Assembly (NCBI RefSeq): GCF_009469605.1
Contig: NZ_SSXU01000020.1
Location: forward strand, 1-64,000
DNA length: 64,000 nt
Direction: 5' to 3'
Source: Zoogloea sp. 1C4
GTDB taxonomy: Bacteria; Pseudomonadota; Gammaproteobacteria; Burkholderiales; Rhodocyclaceae
Shown here one piece after another: positions 29,060 to 38,190 of this stretch. A model generated the notes under the pieces. That model was not told where the DNA came from. It searched no databases and saw nothing but the letters and a program-made list of their open reading frames with translations. Numbering within the stretch: the stretch's first letter is position 1; each line of letters starts with the position of its first letter. A program made the position numbers and the translations under genes.

Positions 29060-29821
29060 TCAGAAGCGGTTTTTCCACTCGCGGATCGCCGCGAACACAT
29101 CGACCGGCGCCTTGAGCGCATGCCCGGCCTGCACCTGGGCCTGCGCAATGACTTCAGGATCAGCGCTGCGCAGGAACGGATTGGTCAGAAGCTCGCCCTC
29201 AAGCGGAAACGGCACCGTCGGCGTACCGGCCGCGCGCAGGGCCTGGCTGCTGACGATGCGTTCGGTGATGGCCGCATTGGACGGCTCGACCGCGGCCGCA
29301 AAAGCCAGATTCGACAGGGTGTACTCGTGGGTGCAATAGACCTGTGTGTCGCCGGGCAGGGCGGCCAGCTTGCCGAGGGAATCGTACATCTGGGCCGGCG
29401 TGCCTTCGAACAAGCGGCCGCAACCGGCTGCAAACAGCGTGTCGCCGCAGAACAGGGCGCCTTCGCCGTAGTAGCCCACATGACCGGCGGTATGGCCGGG
29501 CAGATCGAGCACGCGGAATTCGGCGCCGAGTTCGGGCAGCAACACCTCGTCGTCCTGGCTCACCGGATGGGTGATGCCGGCGATGTCTTCCATCGCGGGG
29601 CCGAAGACCGGCACCGGATGCGCATCGAGGATCGCCTCGATGCCGCCCACGTGATCGGGGTGGTGATGGGTGACGAGAATCGCCACGAGGGTCAGGCCCT
29701 CGTCGGCAAGATGGCGGAGAACCGGCGCGGCATCGCCCGGATCGACCACGGCGGCGTGGCGACCACTGCGAAGCAGCCAGATATAGTTATCGCTGAACGC
29801 GGGAAGAGGGATAATCTGCAT
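29060..29821 (-). CDS. gloB: Hydroxyacylglutathione hydrolase (glyoxalase II)
   Basis: A 253-residue metallo-beta-lactamase-fold enzyme that hydrolyses S-lactoylglutathione, completing methylglyoxal detoxification. The metal-binding motif THHHPDHVGG is at 51-60, and further ligands lie in GHTAGHVGY and FCGDTLFAAGCGRLFEG. It is divergent from the yafS-like methyltransferase gene with 49 bp between starts, the same neighbourhood as in E. coli. Confidence 0.95.
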   Translation of the reverse strand: MQIIPLPAFSDNYIWLLRSGRHAAVVDPGDAAPVLRHLADEGLTLVAILVTHHHPDHVGGIEAILDAHPVPVFGPAMEDIAGITHPVSQDDEVLLPELGAEFRVLDLPGHTAGHVGYYGEGALFCGDTLFAAGCGRLFEGTPAQMYDSLGKLAALPGDTQVYCTHEYTLSNLAFAAAVEPSNAAITERIVSSQALRAAGTPTVPFPLEGELLTNPFLRSADPEVIAQAQVQAGHALKAPVDVFAAIREWKNRF

Positions 29822-29870
29822 CCGGCGATTGTACCCCGTCGTCGGGCGTTCCTTATTCCTGCACTGCCCA

Positions 29871-30644
29871 ATGAGAGATTCCGAATCCTTCCCCGGCCTC
29901 CACGCGTGGCTCGACACCCCGCTGGGGCGCTACGTGATGGCGTGGGAAGCAGCGCGCTTCGACGCGCAGGTGGCGGACATCTTCGGCTACAACGCGGTCC
30001 AGCTCGGCGTGCCCGAGTTCGACTTCCTGCGGGCCAATCGGATGCCTTTCCGCTTCCGGGCCGGGGCCGGCAACGTGGGCGTCGAGACCGATTACGCGGC
30101 GCTGCCGTTTGCGGCAAACAGCCTCGATCTCGTGGTGCTGCCCCATGTGCTCGAATTCGCCGCCAACCCCCACCAGGTGCTGCGCGAAGTGGAGAGGGTG
30201 CTGGTGCCGGAAGGGCATGTGGTGATCGCCGGTTTCAACCCGGTGAGCCTGTTCGGCATCAAGCGGATGCTCGCCGGCAAGACTGGCTGCTACCCGTGGC
30301 GCGGGCAGTATCTTTCGCTCCGGCGACTGAAGGACTGGCTGGCGCTCCTCAGCTTTGAAACCGGCAGCCAGGCCTCGGGCTGCTTCCTGCCGGCTGTCGA
30401 GCAGCCCCAATGGCTGGAACGCCTGCGCGGCCTCGACTGGGCCGGTGACCGCTGGTGGCCGATCGGTGGCGGCGTGTATGTGATTCACGCCATCAAGCGG
30501 GTGCAGGGCATCCGGCTCATCATGCCCAAGTGGGATCGAAAGGCGGGCGCGCGGGCGCTTGCGCCGCTGGTCCAGAAAGCCGGCGGCCAACCGGGATCGC
30601 CCGGCATGCGGCTGGATGTCGGCGACGACACGCCGCGGCCCTGA
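29871..30644 (+). CDS. yafS: YafS-like SAM-dependent methyltransferase
   Basis: A 257-residue class I methyltransferase. The glycine-rich SAM motif is poorly conserved, but a Methyltransf_11-like segment ([20 protein letters not shown], then [20 protein letters not shown], around residues 80-130) is clear. The gloB-yafS-rnhA-dnaQ order is the same as in enterobacteria, so orthology to E. coli yafS is likely. The substrate is unknown. Confidence 0.85.
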   Translation: MRDSESFPGLHAWLDTPLGRYVMAWEAARFDAQVADIFGYNAVQLGVPEFDFLRANRMPFRFRAGAGNVGVETDYAALPFAANSLDLVVLPHVLEFAANPHQVLREVERVLVPEGHVVIAGFNPVSLFGIKRMLAGKTGCYPWRGQYLSLRRLKDWLALLSFETGSQASGCFLPAVEQPQWLERLRGLDWAGDRWWPIGGGVYVIHAIKRVQGIRLIMPKWDRKAGARALAPLVQKAGGQPGSPGMRLDVGDDTPRP

Positions 30645-30648
30645 CGCG

Positions 30649-30658
30649 CCCCCCCCCC
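30649..30658 (+). repeat. C(10) homopolymer
   Basis: Ten consecutive C bases lie between yafS and rnhA, 24 bp before the rnhA start. It is the only such run noticed in an intergenic region and could vary in length or reflect a sequencing ambiguity. Confidence 0.6.
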
Positions 30659-30681
30659 AACAACACGCAACGAGAGAATCA

Positions 30682-31155
30682 GTGGAAGAAATCGACATCT
30701 ATACCGACGGGGCCTGCTCGGGCAACCCGGGGCCCGGCGGCTGGGGCGCGATCCTGCGCGCCGGCCCCCACGAAAAGGAACTGTGGGGCGGCGAGCCCGC
30801 CACCACCAACAACCGGATGGAGCTGCTGGCGGTGATCCGCGCGCTGGAGATGCTCAAGCGCCCGGTCGCGGCGCGGGTGCATACCGACTCCCAGTACGTG
30901 CAGAAGGGCATTTCCGAGTGGATTCACGGTTGGAAGGCCCGCGGCTGGAAGACCGCCTCGAAGGAGCCCGTCAAGAACGCCGACCTGTGGCGCGCGCTGG
31001 ACGAGGCCGCGTCACGCCATCAGATCAAATGGCTGTGGGTCAAGGGCCACGCCGGTCATGCCGAGAACGAGCGCGCCGACGCGCTGGCCCGACGGGGCGT
31101 GGAGGCCGTGCGCAAGGCCGGCCGAGTTGTGGAATCAGAGGACATCAAGGCATGA
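30682..31155 (+). CDS. rnhA: Ribonuclease HI
   Basis: A 157-residue enzyme degrading RNA in RNA-DNA hybrids. Its acidic catalytic residues lie in [12 protein letters not shown] (Asp9 region), NNRMEL (Glu near 48), HTDSQYV (Asp near 70) and the C-terminal ERADALA (Asp near 134). The GTG at 30682, with GAGA upstream, gives the normal length; the longer upstream frame runs through yafS. The stop overlaps the dnaQ ATG. Confidence 0.94.
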   Translation: MEEIDIYTDGACSGNPGPGGWGAILRAGPHEKELWGGEPATTNNRMELLAVIRALEMLKRPVAARVHTDSQYVQKGISEWIHGWKARGWKTASKEPVKNADLWRALDEAASRHQIKWLWVKGHAGHAENERADALARRGVEAVRKAGRVVESEDIKA

Positions 31156-31886
31156 GACAGATCGTACTGGATACGGAAACCACCGGCCTCGACTGGAAGA
31201 GCGGCGACCGGGTGATCGAAATCGGCTGCGTCGAGCTGCTCGACCGCAAGCTCACCGGGCGCCACTACCACGTGTACATCAACCCGCAGCGGAACATCGA
31301 CGCCGGGGCGATGGCGGTGCACGGGATCACCAACGAGTTCCTGACTGACAAGCCGGTGTTCAAGGACATCGTGTCGGAGTTCGAGGCCTTCGTGGATGGC
31401 GCCGAGCTGGTGATCCACAACGCGACCTTCGACGTGGGCTTCCTCAACTACGAGCTTGGCCTGCTCGGCCGTCCGCTGCTCACCGCGATCTGCCCGAGCG
31501 TGATCGACACGCTCAAGCTCGCCAAGGAGCAGAACCCCGGCAAGAAGGCGTCGCTGAACGCCCTGTGCTCGCTCTACGAGATCGACAACACCCACCGCGC
31601 CCTGCACGGGGCGCTGCTCGATGCCGAGCTGCTGGCCGACGTCTACCTGGCGATGACCCGCGGCCAGGAGAGCCTCATCATGATGCTCGACGAGCCCGCG
31701 CCCCAGCAGGACGACGCTGACACCGGCGGCGGTCTCCTCGAACGCGTGCCTCTGCGTGTGCTGCGGGCCACCAACGAAGAGCTCGCCGGCCACGACAAGG
31801 TGCTGGCCGAGATCGCCAAGGCCAACAAGGGCCACTGCCTGTGGATTCCGCCGGAGCCTGTCGAGCAGGCCGCTCCGGCTGCCTGA
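31152..31886 (+). CDS. dnaQ: DNA polymerase III epsilon subunit (proofreading exonuclease)
   Basis: A 244-residue 3'-5' exonuclease of the DEDDh family. Exo I is LDTETTGLD (Asp7, Glu9), Exo [12 protein letters not shown] (Asp near 103) and Exo [16 protein letters not shown] (His/Asp near 162-167). A C-terminal tail should bind the alpha subunit. The ATGA overlap with rnhA shows translational coupling, the reverse of the divergent arrangement in E. coli. Confidence 0.95.
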   Translation: MRQIVLDTETTGLDWKSGDRVIEIGCVELLDRKLTGRHYHVYINPQRNIDAGAMAVHGITNEFLTDKPVFKDIVSEFEAFVDGAELVIHNATFDVGFLNYELGLLGRPLLTAICPSVIDTLKLAKEQNPGKKASLNALCSLYEIDNTHRALHGALLDAELLADVYLAMTRGQESLIMMLDEPAPQQDDADTGGGLLERVPLRVLRATNEELAGHDKVLAEIAKANKGHCLWIPPEPVEQAAPAA

Positions 31887-31900
31887 CGGATCGACAAAAC

Positions 31901-31930
31901 AAAAGGGCGACCCGTGGGTCGCCCTTTTTG
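31901..31930. terminator. Bidirectional terminator between dnaQ and fabI
   Basis: AAAAGGGCGACCC-GT-GGGTCGCCCTTTTT is a perfect hairpin with T-tails in both directions. It serves the convergent dnaQ and fabI genes. Confidence 0.93.
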
Positions 31931-31948
31931 CGCAGAACAGAACCGGGC

Positions 31949-32746
31949 TTACTGGCCGAGCGGTTCGGCGTTGCCCAGCGCGGTGGTGTTGAAGCCACCG
32001 TCCACGTACATGATCTCGCCGGTCATGCCGCTGGCGAGGTCGGAACACAGGAAGGCAGCGGCGTTGCCGACTTCCTCGATCGTAACGTTGCGACGCAGCG
32101 GGGCATTGTGCTCGTTGAACGAGAGCAGCTTGCCGAAACTGCCGATGCCGGACGCCGCGAGGGTCTTGATCGGGCCGGCGGAGATGGCATTGACGCGGGT
32201 GCCTTCGGGGCCGAGGGTGACCGCCATGTAGCGCACCGAGGCTTCGAGGCTGGCCTTGGCCATGCCCATGATGTTGTAGTTCGGCATGGTGCGCACCGCG
32301 CCCAGGTAGGACAGGGTGAGCAGCGAGCCGTTGCGGCCCTTCATCATCGGACGCGCGGCCTTGGCCAGCGCCGGGAAGCTGTAGGCGCTGACTTCCTGGG
32401 AGATGCGGAAGGCCTCGCGGGAGAGGCCGTCGAGGAAGTCGCCTTCAAGGGCTTCGCTGGGCGCGAAGGCGATGGAGTGCACCAGGCCGTCGAGGTAATC
32501 CCACTTCTGGCCGAGCTGCTCGAAGAGCCTGGCGATTTCCTCGTCGTTCTGGACGTCGCACGCGAACACCATCGAGCTTCCGAATTCGGCCGCCATTTTG
32601 GTGACGCGTTCCTGGAAGCGTTCGTTCTGGAAGGTAAAGGCAAGTTCGGCGCCTTCGCGGTGCATCGCCTTGGCGATCCCGTAGGAGATCGAGCGATTGG
32701 ACAGCAGCCCGGTGATGAGAATGCGCTTGCCGGCAAGAAAGCCCAT
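31949..32746 (-). CDS. fabI: Enoyl-ACP reductase (NADH)
   Basis: A 265-residue short-chain dehydrogenase-type enzyme reducing enoyl-ACP in the last step of fatty acid elongation. The N-terminus ([20 protein letters not shown]) has the FabI-type dinucleotide site. The catalytic Tyr-X6-Lys pair is in [10 protein letters not shown], with the second Tyr in SYLGAVRT. The ATG at 32746 has an AGGAGA site upstream. It is divergent from the binding-protein gene. Confidence 0.95.
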   Translation of the reverse strand: MGFLAGKRILITGLLSNRSISYGIAKAMHREGAELAFTFQNERFQERVTKMAAEFGSSMVFACDVQNDEEIARLFEQLGQKWDYLDGLVHSIAFAPSEALEGDFLDGLSREAFRISQEVSAYSFPALAKAARPMMKGRNGSLLTLSYLGAVRTMPNYNIMGMAKASLEASVRYMAVTLGPEGTRVNAISAGPIKTLAASGIGSFGKLLSFNEHNAPLRRNVTIEEVGNAAAFLCSDLASGMTGEIMYVDGGFNTTALGNAEPLGQ

Positions 32747-32853
32747 GTAAGGTGTCTCCTGTGAATAACCGCACAATTATAACGGATGCTCCCGGAGCGT
32801 GTGCTGCCGCTAATTTCGATGGCACCCGCAGAGTGATCCGGTAGACTCGCCCC

Positions 32854-35043
32854 ATGCGCGCGATCCATTGCCCCACTTTATACCGGCGCCTTGTCGCTGT
32901 CCTGCTGGCCACCCTCGCGGCCGGCTGCGGCGAGGTGTGGAACGACCCCTATCCCGCCGTCGAGCGCGGCCGGAACATCCTGTATTCCGCCTTCACCCAG
33001 CGGCCCAAGCATCTTGATCCGGTGCAGTCCTACAGCGAGGACGAGGCCACCTTCCTGTACCAGATCTACGAGCCGCCGCTCCAGTATCACTACCTCAAGC
33101 GCCCGTTCCAGCTGAACACCGCCGCCGCCGCGCAGATGCCGGTGCTGCGCCAGTTCGACGCCGCCGGCAAGCTGCTGCCGCCGGATGCCGACCCGGCGCA
33201 GATCGCCCGCAGCGAATACGAGATCACGATCCGGCAGGGCATCCGCTTCCAGCCGCATCCGGCCTTTGCGGTCGACGCCAAGGGCCAGCCCCTTTATCTC
33301 GCGCTCTCCGACAAGGATCTCACCGACAAGCGTGCTCTGGGCGACTTCCCGGCCACCGGCACGCGCGAGCTCACCGCCGACGATTTCGTGTACCAGATCA
33401 AGCGACTCGCCCACCCGCGGCTGCATTCGCCGGTGCTTGAGCTGATGGGCGACTACATCGTCGGCCTGAAGGATCTCCACGCCAGGCTCGTCGCCGACGA
33501 AAAGAAGCGTGCGGCCGAAGGCAAGGGCGGCGTGTGGATCGATCTGCGCGACTACCCGATGGAAGGCGTGGAGGTGGTCGACCGATACACTTACCGGATC
33601 CGGCTCAAGGGCACCTATCCCCAGTTTCCGTACTGGCTGGCGATGCCGTTCTTCGCGCCGGTGCCCGTCGAGGCCGACCGTTTCTTCGCCCAACCCGGCA
33701 TGGCCGAGCGCAACCTGACGCTCGACTGGTGGCCGATCGGCACCGGCCCCTACATGCTCCGCGAGAACAACCCCAACGCCCGCATGGTGCTGGCCCGCAA
33801 CCCCAACTTCCGCGGCGAGACCTATCCCTGCGAGGGCGAGGAGGGCGACAAGGCCGCGGGCCTGCTGGCCGATTGCGGCAAGCCGCTTCCGTTTGTCGAT
33901 GAGGTGGTCTTCACCCGCGAGAAGGAAAGCATTCCTTACTGGAACAAGTTCCTGCAGGGCTACTACGACGCATCCGGCGTGTCGTCCGACAACTTCGACC
34001 AGGCGGTGCAGATGGGCGGGCAGGGCGACGTGACCTTGTCCGACGAGATGGTGGAGAAGGGCATCAAGCTCAACACCTCGGTGGCGCCCACGGTGATGTA
34101 CATGGGCTTCAACATGCTCGACCCGATCGTGGGCGGCACCAGCGAGCGGGCTCGCAAGCTGCGCCTGGCGATCTCCATCGCCATCGACCAGGAAGAGTTC
34201 ATCTCGGTGTTCCAGAACGGCCGCGGCGTGCCGGCGATGCACCCGATCCCGCCCGGCATCTTCGGCTACAAGGCCGACGAATCGGGCGTGAATCACGAGG
34301 TGTACGACTGGGTGGACGGCCAGCCGCGCCGCAAGTCGGTGGATGAAGCCCGCCGCCTGCTGGCTGAAGCCGGCTATCCCGGCGGGCGCAACGCCAAGAC
34401 CGGCGAGCCGCTGGTGGTCAACCTCGACACCACCGGCGGTGGCATGGGCGACAAATCCACCGTGGATTGGCTGACCAAGCAACTGCGCAAGCTGGACGTG
34501 CAGCTGGTGGTGCGCGCCACCGACTACAACCGCTTCCAGGACAAGATCCGCAAGGGCAACGCCCAGCTGTTCTACTGGGGCTGGAACGCCGACTACCCCG
34601 ACCCCGAGAACTTCCTGTTCCTGCTCTACGGGCCCCAGGGCAAGGTGAAGAGCCAGGGCGAGAACGCCGCCAACTACGAAAACCCCGAGTACGACCGGCT
34701 CTTCGAGCGCATGAAGGCGATGCCCGACAGCCCCGAGCGGGCCGAGATCATCCAGCGCATGCTCACCATCCTCCAGCACGACGCGCCGTGGGTGTGGGGA
34801 ATGTATGAAAAGGCCTACACGCTCCAGCACGGCTGGCTCTACAACCGCAAGCCGGGCAAGATCATCCGCAACACGCTCAAATATCAGCGGGTGGACGTGG
34901 CCCAGCGGGAGCGGATGCGCGCCGAATGGAACAAGCCGATGGTGTGGCCGCTGGCGCTGGTGGCGCTGCTTGGCGTGGCGATGGTTGCGCCAGCGGTGGC
35001 TCACTACCGGCGGCGTGAGCGGGCAGCGGCGGCCGAAAAGTAG
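32854..35043 (+). CDS. Peptide-type ABC substrate-binding lipoprotein, orphan
   Basis: A 729-residue solute-binding protein of family 5 (SBP_bac_5; oligopeptide/dipeptide/nickel class). The lipobox LAAGC ends a short signal (lipidated Cys near 25). The binding domain spans about 40-690 (for example IGTGPYMLRENNPNARMVLARN, WGWNADYPDPENF). Unusually, it ends in a further hydrophobic segment (MVWPLALVALLGVAMVAPAVA, about 695-715) followed by RRRER, which looks like a second membrane anchor. It is longer than typical family members (500-600), and no permease or ATPase gene follows. Ligand unknown. Confidence 0.87.
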   Translation: MRAIHCPTLYRRLVAVLLATLAAGCGEVWNDPYPAVERGRNILYSAFTQRPKHLDPVQSYSEDEATFLYQIYEPPLQYHYLKRPFQLNTAAAAQMPVLRQFDAAGKLLPPDADPAQIARSEYEITIRQGIRFQPHPAFAVDAKGQPLYLALSDKDLTDKRALGDFPATGTRELTADDFVYQIKRLAHPRLHSPVLELMGDYIVGLKDLHARLVADEKKRAAEGKGGVWIDLRDYPMEGVEVVDRYTYRIRLKGTYPQFPYWLAMPFFAPVPVEADRFFAQPGMAERNLTLDWWPIGTGPYMLRENNPNARMVLARNPNFRGETYPCEGEEGDKAAGLLADCGKPLPFVDEVVFTREKESIPYWNKFLQGYYDASGVSSDNFDQAVQMGGQGDVTLSDEMVEKGIKLNTSVAPTVMYMGFNMLDPIVGGTSERARKLRLAISIAIDQEEFISVFQNGRGVPAMHPIPPGIFGYKADESGVNHEVYDWVDGQPRRKSVDEARRLLAEAGYPGGRNAKTGEPLVVNLDTTGGGMGDKSTVDWLTKQLRKLDVQLVVRATDYNRFQDKIRKGNAQLFYWGWNADYPDPENFLFLLYGPQGKVKSQGENAANYENPEYDRLFERMKAMPDSPERAEIIQRMLTILQHDAPWVWGMYEKAYTLQHGWLYNRKPGKIIRNTLKYQRVDVAQRERMRAEWNKPMVWPLALVALLGVAMVAPAVAHYRRRERAAAAEK

Positions 35044-35253
35044 GCGCGGCAGGATCGATCCGGGCAGGGCCTCAGGCGGGCATGCGACGCAGCCGGCGCG
35101 CCCGGATCACATGCACCGCCAGTGCGCCTAGCTGGCGATCGCCCGCCATTCCTCGTTGGCCAGGCAGTGCAGCCCATACCTGGTCAGCGCCAGCAAGGTG
35201 GCCGCACCGGCATGGCCCAGGGAAAAAGGGGTGATTTTCGTGCGGAAAAATTG
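35044..35253. other. Spacer after the binding-protein gene, no gene identified
   Basis: About 210 bp with no supported gene. On the minus strand a short frame ending at 35129 would read TLLALTRYGLHCLANEEWRA and stop soon after, which could be the tail of a degraded gene, but it has no start codon. Confidence 0.35.
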
Positions 35254-35277
35254 ACGGCGCGCAAGATTTACGCGCCG
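35245..35277 (-). terminator. Probable terminator of the rhodanese gene
   Basis: On the minus strand a GGCGCG...CGCGCC stem with an 8-9 base loop is followed after four bases by a run of five T. It starts about 15 bp after the rhodanese stop. The T-run is slightly displaced, so efficiency may be modest. Confidence 0.55.
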
Positions 35278-35291
35278 GGCGGGCGGTTGAA

Positions 35292-35672
35292 TCAGTCAAA
35301 AGCAGGCATGGCGGGCTTCGCGACCGGCTTGCCGGCTGCAACCCAGGCGTCGAATCCGCCGGTGATGGACCGCACCTGGAGATAGCCCATCTCCTGCAGC
35401 GCAGCGGCGGCAAGGGCGGCGCGGCCGCTGGTCTTGCAATAAAGCACGATGGCTTGATCCCGGGCGGCGAGTTCGGGCGCGCCGCTCATGCGAAACTCCA
35501 GTACGCCGCGAGAGATGTGGATGGCGCCAGGAATGTGGCCGGCCGCGTACTCGTCGGCTTCGCGTACATCGATCAGGACCTGGGCGTCACGGATGGCCTG
35601 TTCGGCGTCGGCAAGAGGAACTTCCTGAATGCGGCTTTTGGCGGCAAGAACCAGATCGTGGGCAGACTTCAT
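35292..35672 (-). CDS. Rhodanese-like sulfurtransferase
   Basis: A 126-residue single-domain rhodanese. The CDC25/rhodanese loop is YCKTSGRA with the persulfide-forming Cys, and LIDVREADEYAAGHIPGAIHI is the standard substrate-entry motif. Such proteins carry sulfane sulfur in sulfide, thiosulfate or cyanide handling. It is cytoplasmic (no signal peptide). It is divergent from a methyltransferase gene across an operator-like palindrome. Confidence 0.9.
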   Translation of the reverse strand: MKSAHDLVLAAKSRIQEVPLADAEQAIRDAQVLIDVREADEYAAGHIPGAIHISRGVLEFRMSGAPELAARDQAIVLYCKTSGRAALAAAALQEMGYLQVRSITGGFDAWVAAGKPVAKPAMPAFD

Positions 35673-35725
35673 ACGGGGTTTTCTCCTCAATGGACGATGC
35701 GCGGCAAGCGCGGGACGCTCATTAT

Positions 35726-35741
35726 ATTAGACTTCTCTAAT
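35726..35741. promoter_or_regulatory. Operator-like palindrome between rhodanese and methyltransferase genes
   Basis: ATTAGACTTCTCTAAT is a 6-4-6 inverted repeat in an AT-rich patch between the two divergent genes, 54 bp upstream of the rhodanese ATG. Size and sequence recall the AT-rich TTAGA/TCTAA-type sites of ArsR-family persulfide sensors (BigR/YgaV type) that control rhodanese genes. That assignment is an inference. Confidence 0.5.
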
Positions 35742-35864
35742 TTTAAAGGTGGCGAGCTTCCGGCAGGGGCATCCGGTCCGCGTTTTGAACGAAGTGCGGA
35801 TTGATCCGTCTCTTCTGGAAACCCGCTCGCGCGTGACAACGATACCCAATCAAGGAGACAAGCC

Positions 35865-36494
35865 ATGACTCAGGAAAGCATCTGGAGCACCCGCTACCGC
35901 GACGCCGGCGAGGAATACCTCTTCGGAACCGAACCAAACCGCTTTCTGGCCCGCCGCCAGGGCCTGCTTGAAGGAGGGCGGACGGCGCTGTCGGTGGCCG
36001 ACGGTGAAGGGCGGAATTCCGTATGGCTGGCCGAACAGGGGCTGGACGTCACTGCCATCGAGCTCTCCGCCGTCGCCATTGAAAAAGCCCGCCGCCTGGC
36101 CGCCGGTCGAAAGGTGAGCGTGGATTTCATCCAGGCCGACATGCTGGCGCCGGGTTGGCCGCCAGAGGCGATGCAGGGGCGCTTTGACTGGGTGATCGGC
36201 GTCTTCATCCAGTTTGTCGGGCCCGAATGGCGGGAGCGCCAATTTGAAACGATGAAGGCGCTTACTGCGCCCGGCGGCTGCATCCTGCTGCAGGGCTACA
36301 CGCCGAAGCAGCTCGAATACCGCACCGGTGGGCCGTCGGCCGTCGAGAATCTCTACACCGAAGAAATCCTCCGCGCGGCCTTCGCCGACTGGACGATCGA
36401 GGAACTGGCGAGCTACGAGGAAGACATCACCGAAGGCACAGGTCACAAGGGCCGCTCGGCGCTGATCGGCATGGTGGCCCGAAAGCCGGGCTGA
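35865..36494 (+). CDS. TehB/thiopurine-type SAM methyltransferase
   Basis: A 209-residue class I methyltransferase. SIWSTRYRDAGEEYLFGTEPN at the N-terminus and the SAM motif ALSVADGEGRNSVWLAEQG (near 41-59) place it in the TehB/tellurite-resistance-like group. Such proteins methylate small chalcogen or metalloid compounds or volatile thiols. It is preceded by AAGGAG. The divergent rhodanese suggests a role in sulfur-compound handling, which is an inference. Confidence 0.85.
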   Translation: MTQESIWSTRYRDAGEEYLFGTEPNRFLARRQGLLEGGRTALSVADGEGRNSVWLAEQGLDVTAIELSAVAIEKARRLAAGRKVSVDFIQADMLAPGWPPEAMQGRFDWVIGVFIQFVGPEWRERQFETMKALTAPGGCILLQGYTPKQLEYRTGGPSAVENLYTEEILRAAFADWTIEELASYEEDITEGTGHKGRSALIGMVARKPG

Positions 36495-37008
36495 AGTCCG
36501 CGGTGGCGCCGAGCAGTTGTGTCGCTCGGCGTCGAGGCAAAAAAGCTACCGGCACGATTGCCGGAGTTTGCCGAGGCGATGCGTGGATTCGTTGGATAGA
36601 CGTACGCCGCGGCAAACGCAGGTTTCAACTCCCCATTTCATGTGTTCTGAAAATTACTGTTTTCAGAACTAAAGCGTTCCATGGATACGCCTCCTCAGCG
36701 CACTCCATGACCTATCCACTCATCGCCCCCGCCCGACGTAAACGCGCCGTCTTCAATCCTCGGCCACACCGCCAGCAACCAACGATTGTCGGCCCGGGTG
36801 CTCCGCTCGTCGGACCAGAGGCTCCCCCGATAGCTGGAAAACGAATCGCTCGGAAGTGCCAACACCCTTGCGTGGCATGACCGGGCGCGATTTTGCGGAC
36901 ACTGCCTGATCGACATCGAGCCGGTAAATCCGCCTAGACTACCCAATCAGACTAGCGACGGCTCCGCTACAATGGCCGGAAGTCCATTCGAGGAATGCTT
37001 CCACACCC
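36495..37008. other. 514-bp gap with hairpins and a 26-bp palindrome, no gene supported
   Basis: Contents: a GC-rich hairpin near 36509-36534; a CCGGCA/TGCCGG hairpin at 36538-36566 with six A on its left flank, which reads as a terminator only on the minus strand; a perfect 26-bp palindrome at 36644-36669; and a TACAAT at 36969 that could be a -10 element for the tail-like genes. A minus-strand frame (36946-36695, 83 codons) contains a plausible-looking stretch (SSYRGSLWSDERSTRADNRW) but has no ribosome site or known family. Confidence 0.45.
36644..36669. repeat. Perfect 26-bp inverted repeat
   Basis: GTTCTGAAAA-N6-TTTTCAGAAC. Both 10-base arms match perfectly, in a locally AT-rich patch. 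It lies between the methyltransferase gene and the phage-tail-like genes and could be a regulator site or a hairpin. Confidence 0.7.
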
Positions 37009-38184
37009 ATGGCAACGCCAGTTAACGACACCTACACCGTGCCCGCCGGCCAGTCGATCAATGCCGGCCGATCCTTGTCGGTCGCTGCACCGGACGCAAC
37101 GGGTGGCACGGTTGCCCAGCTGCTTGCTGGCTGGTCCGGCACCGGTTTCCAGTTGCTCACCACCCTGCCCGATCTCCCCATCTACGACGCTTCCGGCCAC
37201 GCTGGCAGTGCCTGGGACGAGGGCCGGCAGCGGCTGTGGATCTTCGGCGCTGAAACCCACGGCACCGCCCAGACCCGCAACGCCATCTACTGTTGGGATG
37301 CCAGGGACGGCCTCCTCAAGCGCCAGTACGCGCCAGATCCGTGCCCCGGCGCCTATCACATCAGCGCCGACGGTTTTCTCTACGCCGATGCCGCCAACAG
37401 CCGCCCTTGGGGCATGCACGCGTTTCGAACCCTGTGGTTCGACGCTGCAACCAAAGAGGTCGGCGTTGCCTACGATGCCTACGACCACGCCCTGTGGACG
37501 CCGCCCTACGATGCGCCTGCGATCGACATCGAATCCCGCAAATGCCCTTTCTGGTACTACAACACCGTCACCGGAAAATGGCGCAAGCAGGATTCTCCCG
37601 CGATCACGGCGTATAACCGGGCTGGCACGGGTACCGCATCCACCCGCGTCCCTGGCGACGGCTGGTACCGGGTGAACGACGCCTACATCTGGCACCTGTC
37701 GGAGGACGGCACCACCCGCACCGTGGGCAACTACTCCGGCAAGGTTCCGCCGCTGATCCAGCACTTCGCGCATCTGGTCGGGCGGACCATCGTGCAGATC
37801 GGCGGCTACTACGACACGCCGGGCAGCTTTCTCGGCTCCATTCATCCCCTGGACGATCTCGCCGCATCCCGGGTGCTGATGGTTTCGTCCTTCCCTGCCC
37901 TTGCCGGCTGGGATGTGTCCAACTGCTGGTCGGCGTCGATGCCCGACGGCCGGATTGTTTTCGGTGCCCAGCAGACCGGCACGGGCCAGATCGGCGCGTT
38001 CATCCTCGACTGGAACAAGACCACGCCTACCGTCACCGACACCGGCCACCGGCTTGGCATCACCACCAGCAGAACGGTGGACCACTACGAACTCAAGGCC
38101 GCCTGGTCGGCCACCCACAACTGCGCCATTTTCATCACGAACCGGATGGGCGCAGGCGAAAAGGTTTTCGGACTGAGGATTTAA
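37009..38184 (+). CDS. Phage-tail-associated beta-propeller-like protein
   Basis: A 391-residue protein without a signal peptide. Recurrent WDxxxxxLWIFG- and GRTIVQIGGYYD-like strands spaced by 45-60 residues suggest a Kelch-type beta-propeller. It opens a three-gene plus-strand unit, 6 bp before the FN3 protein gene. Codon use is richer in ACC/AAC and less extreme in GC than neighbours. A GAGGA lies somewhat far (14 bp) upstream of the ATG. No specific family was recognised; the phage link comes from its two downstream neighbours. Confidence 0.65.
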   Translation: MATPVNDTYTVPAGQSINAGRSLSVAAPDATGGTVAQLLAGWSGTGFQLLTTLPDLPIYDASGHAGSAWDEGRQRLWIFGAETHGTAQTRNAIYCWDARDGLLKRQYAPDPCPGAYHISADGFLYADAANSRPWGMHAFRTLWFDAATKEVGVAYDAYDHALWTPPYDAPAIDIESRKCPFWYYNTVTGKWRKQDSPAITAYNRAGTGTASTRVPGDGWYRVNDAYIWHLSEDGTTRTVGNYSGKVPPLIQHFAHLVGRTIVQIGGYYDTPGSFLGSIHPLDDLAASRVLMVSSFPALAGWDVSNCWSASMPDGRIVFGAQQTGTGQIGAFILDWNKTTPTVTDTGHRLGITTSRTVDHYELKAAWSATHNCAIFITNRMGAGEKVFGLRI

Positions 38185-38190
38185 TCTGAC

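Noticed and set aside
35129-35230. Possible C-terminal remnant of a gene on the minus strand
   Set aside because: A short stretch looks protein-like, but there is no start codon and upstream DNA is AT-rich non-coding sequence.
36695-36946. 83-residue minus-strand frame before the tail-like cassette
   Set aside because: Part of it looks protein-like, but there is no ribosome site, no recognised family, and it spans an otherwise featureless gap.
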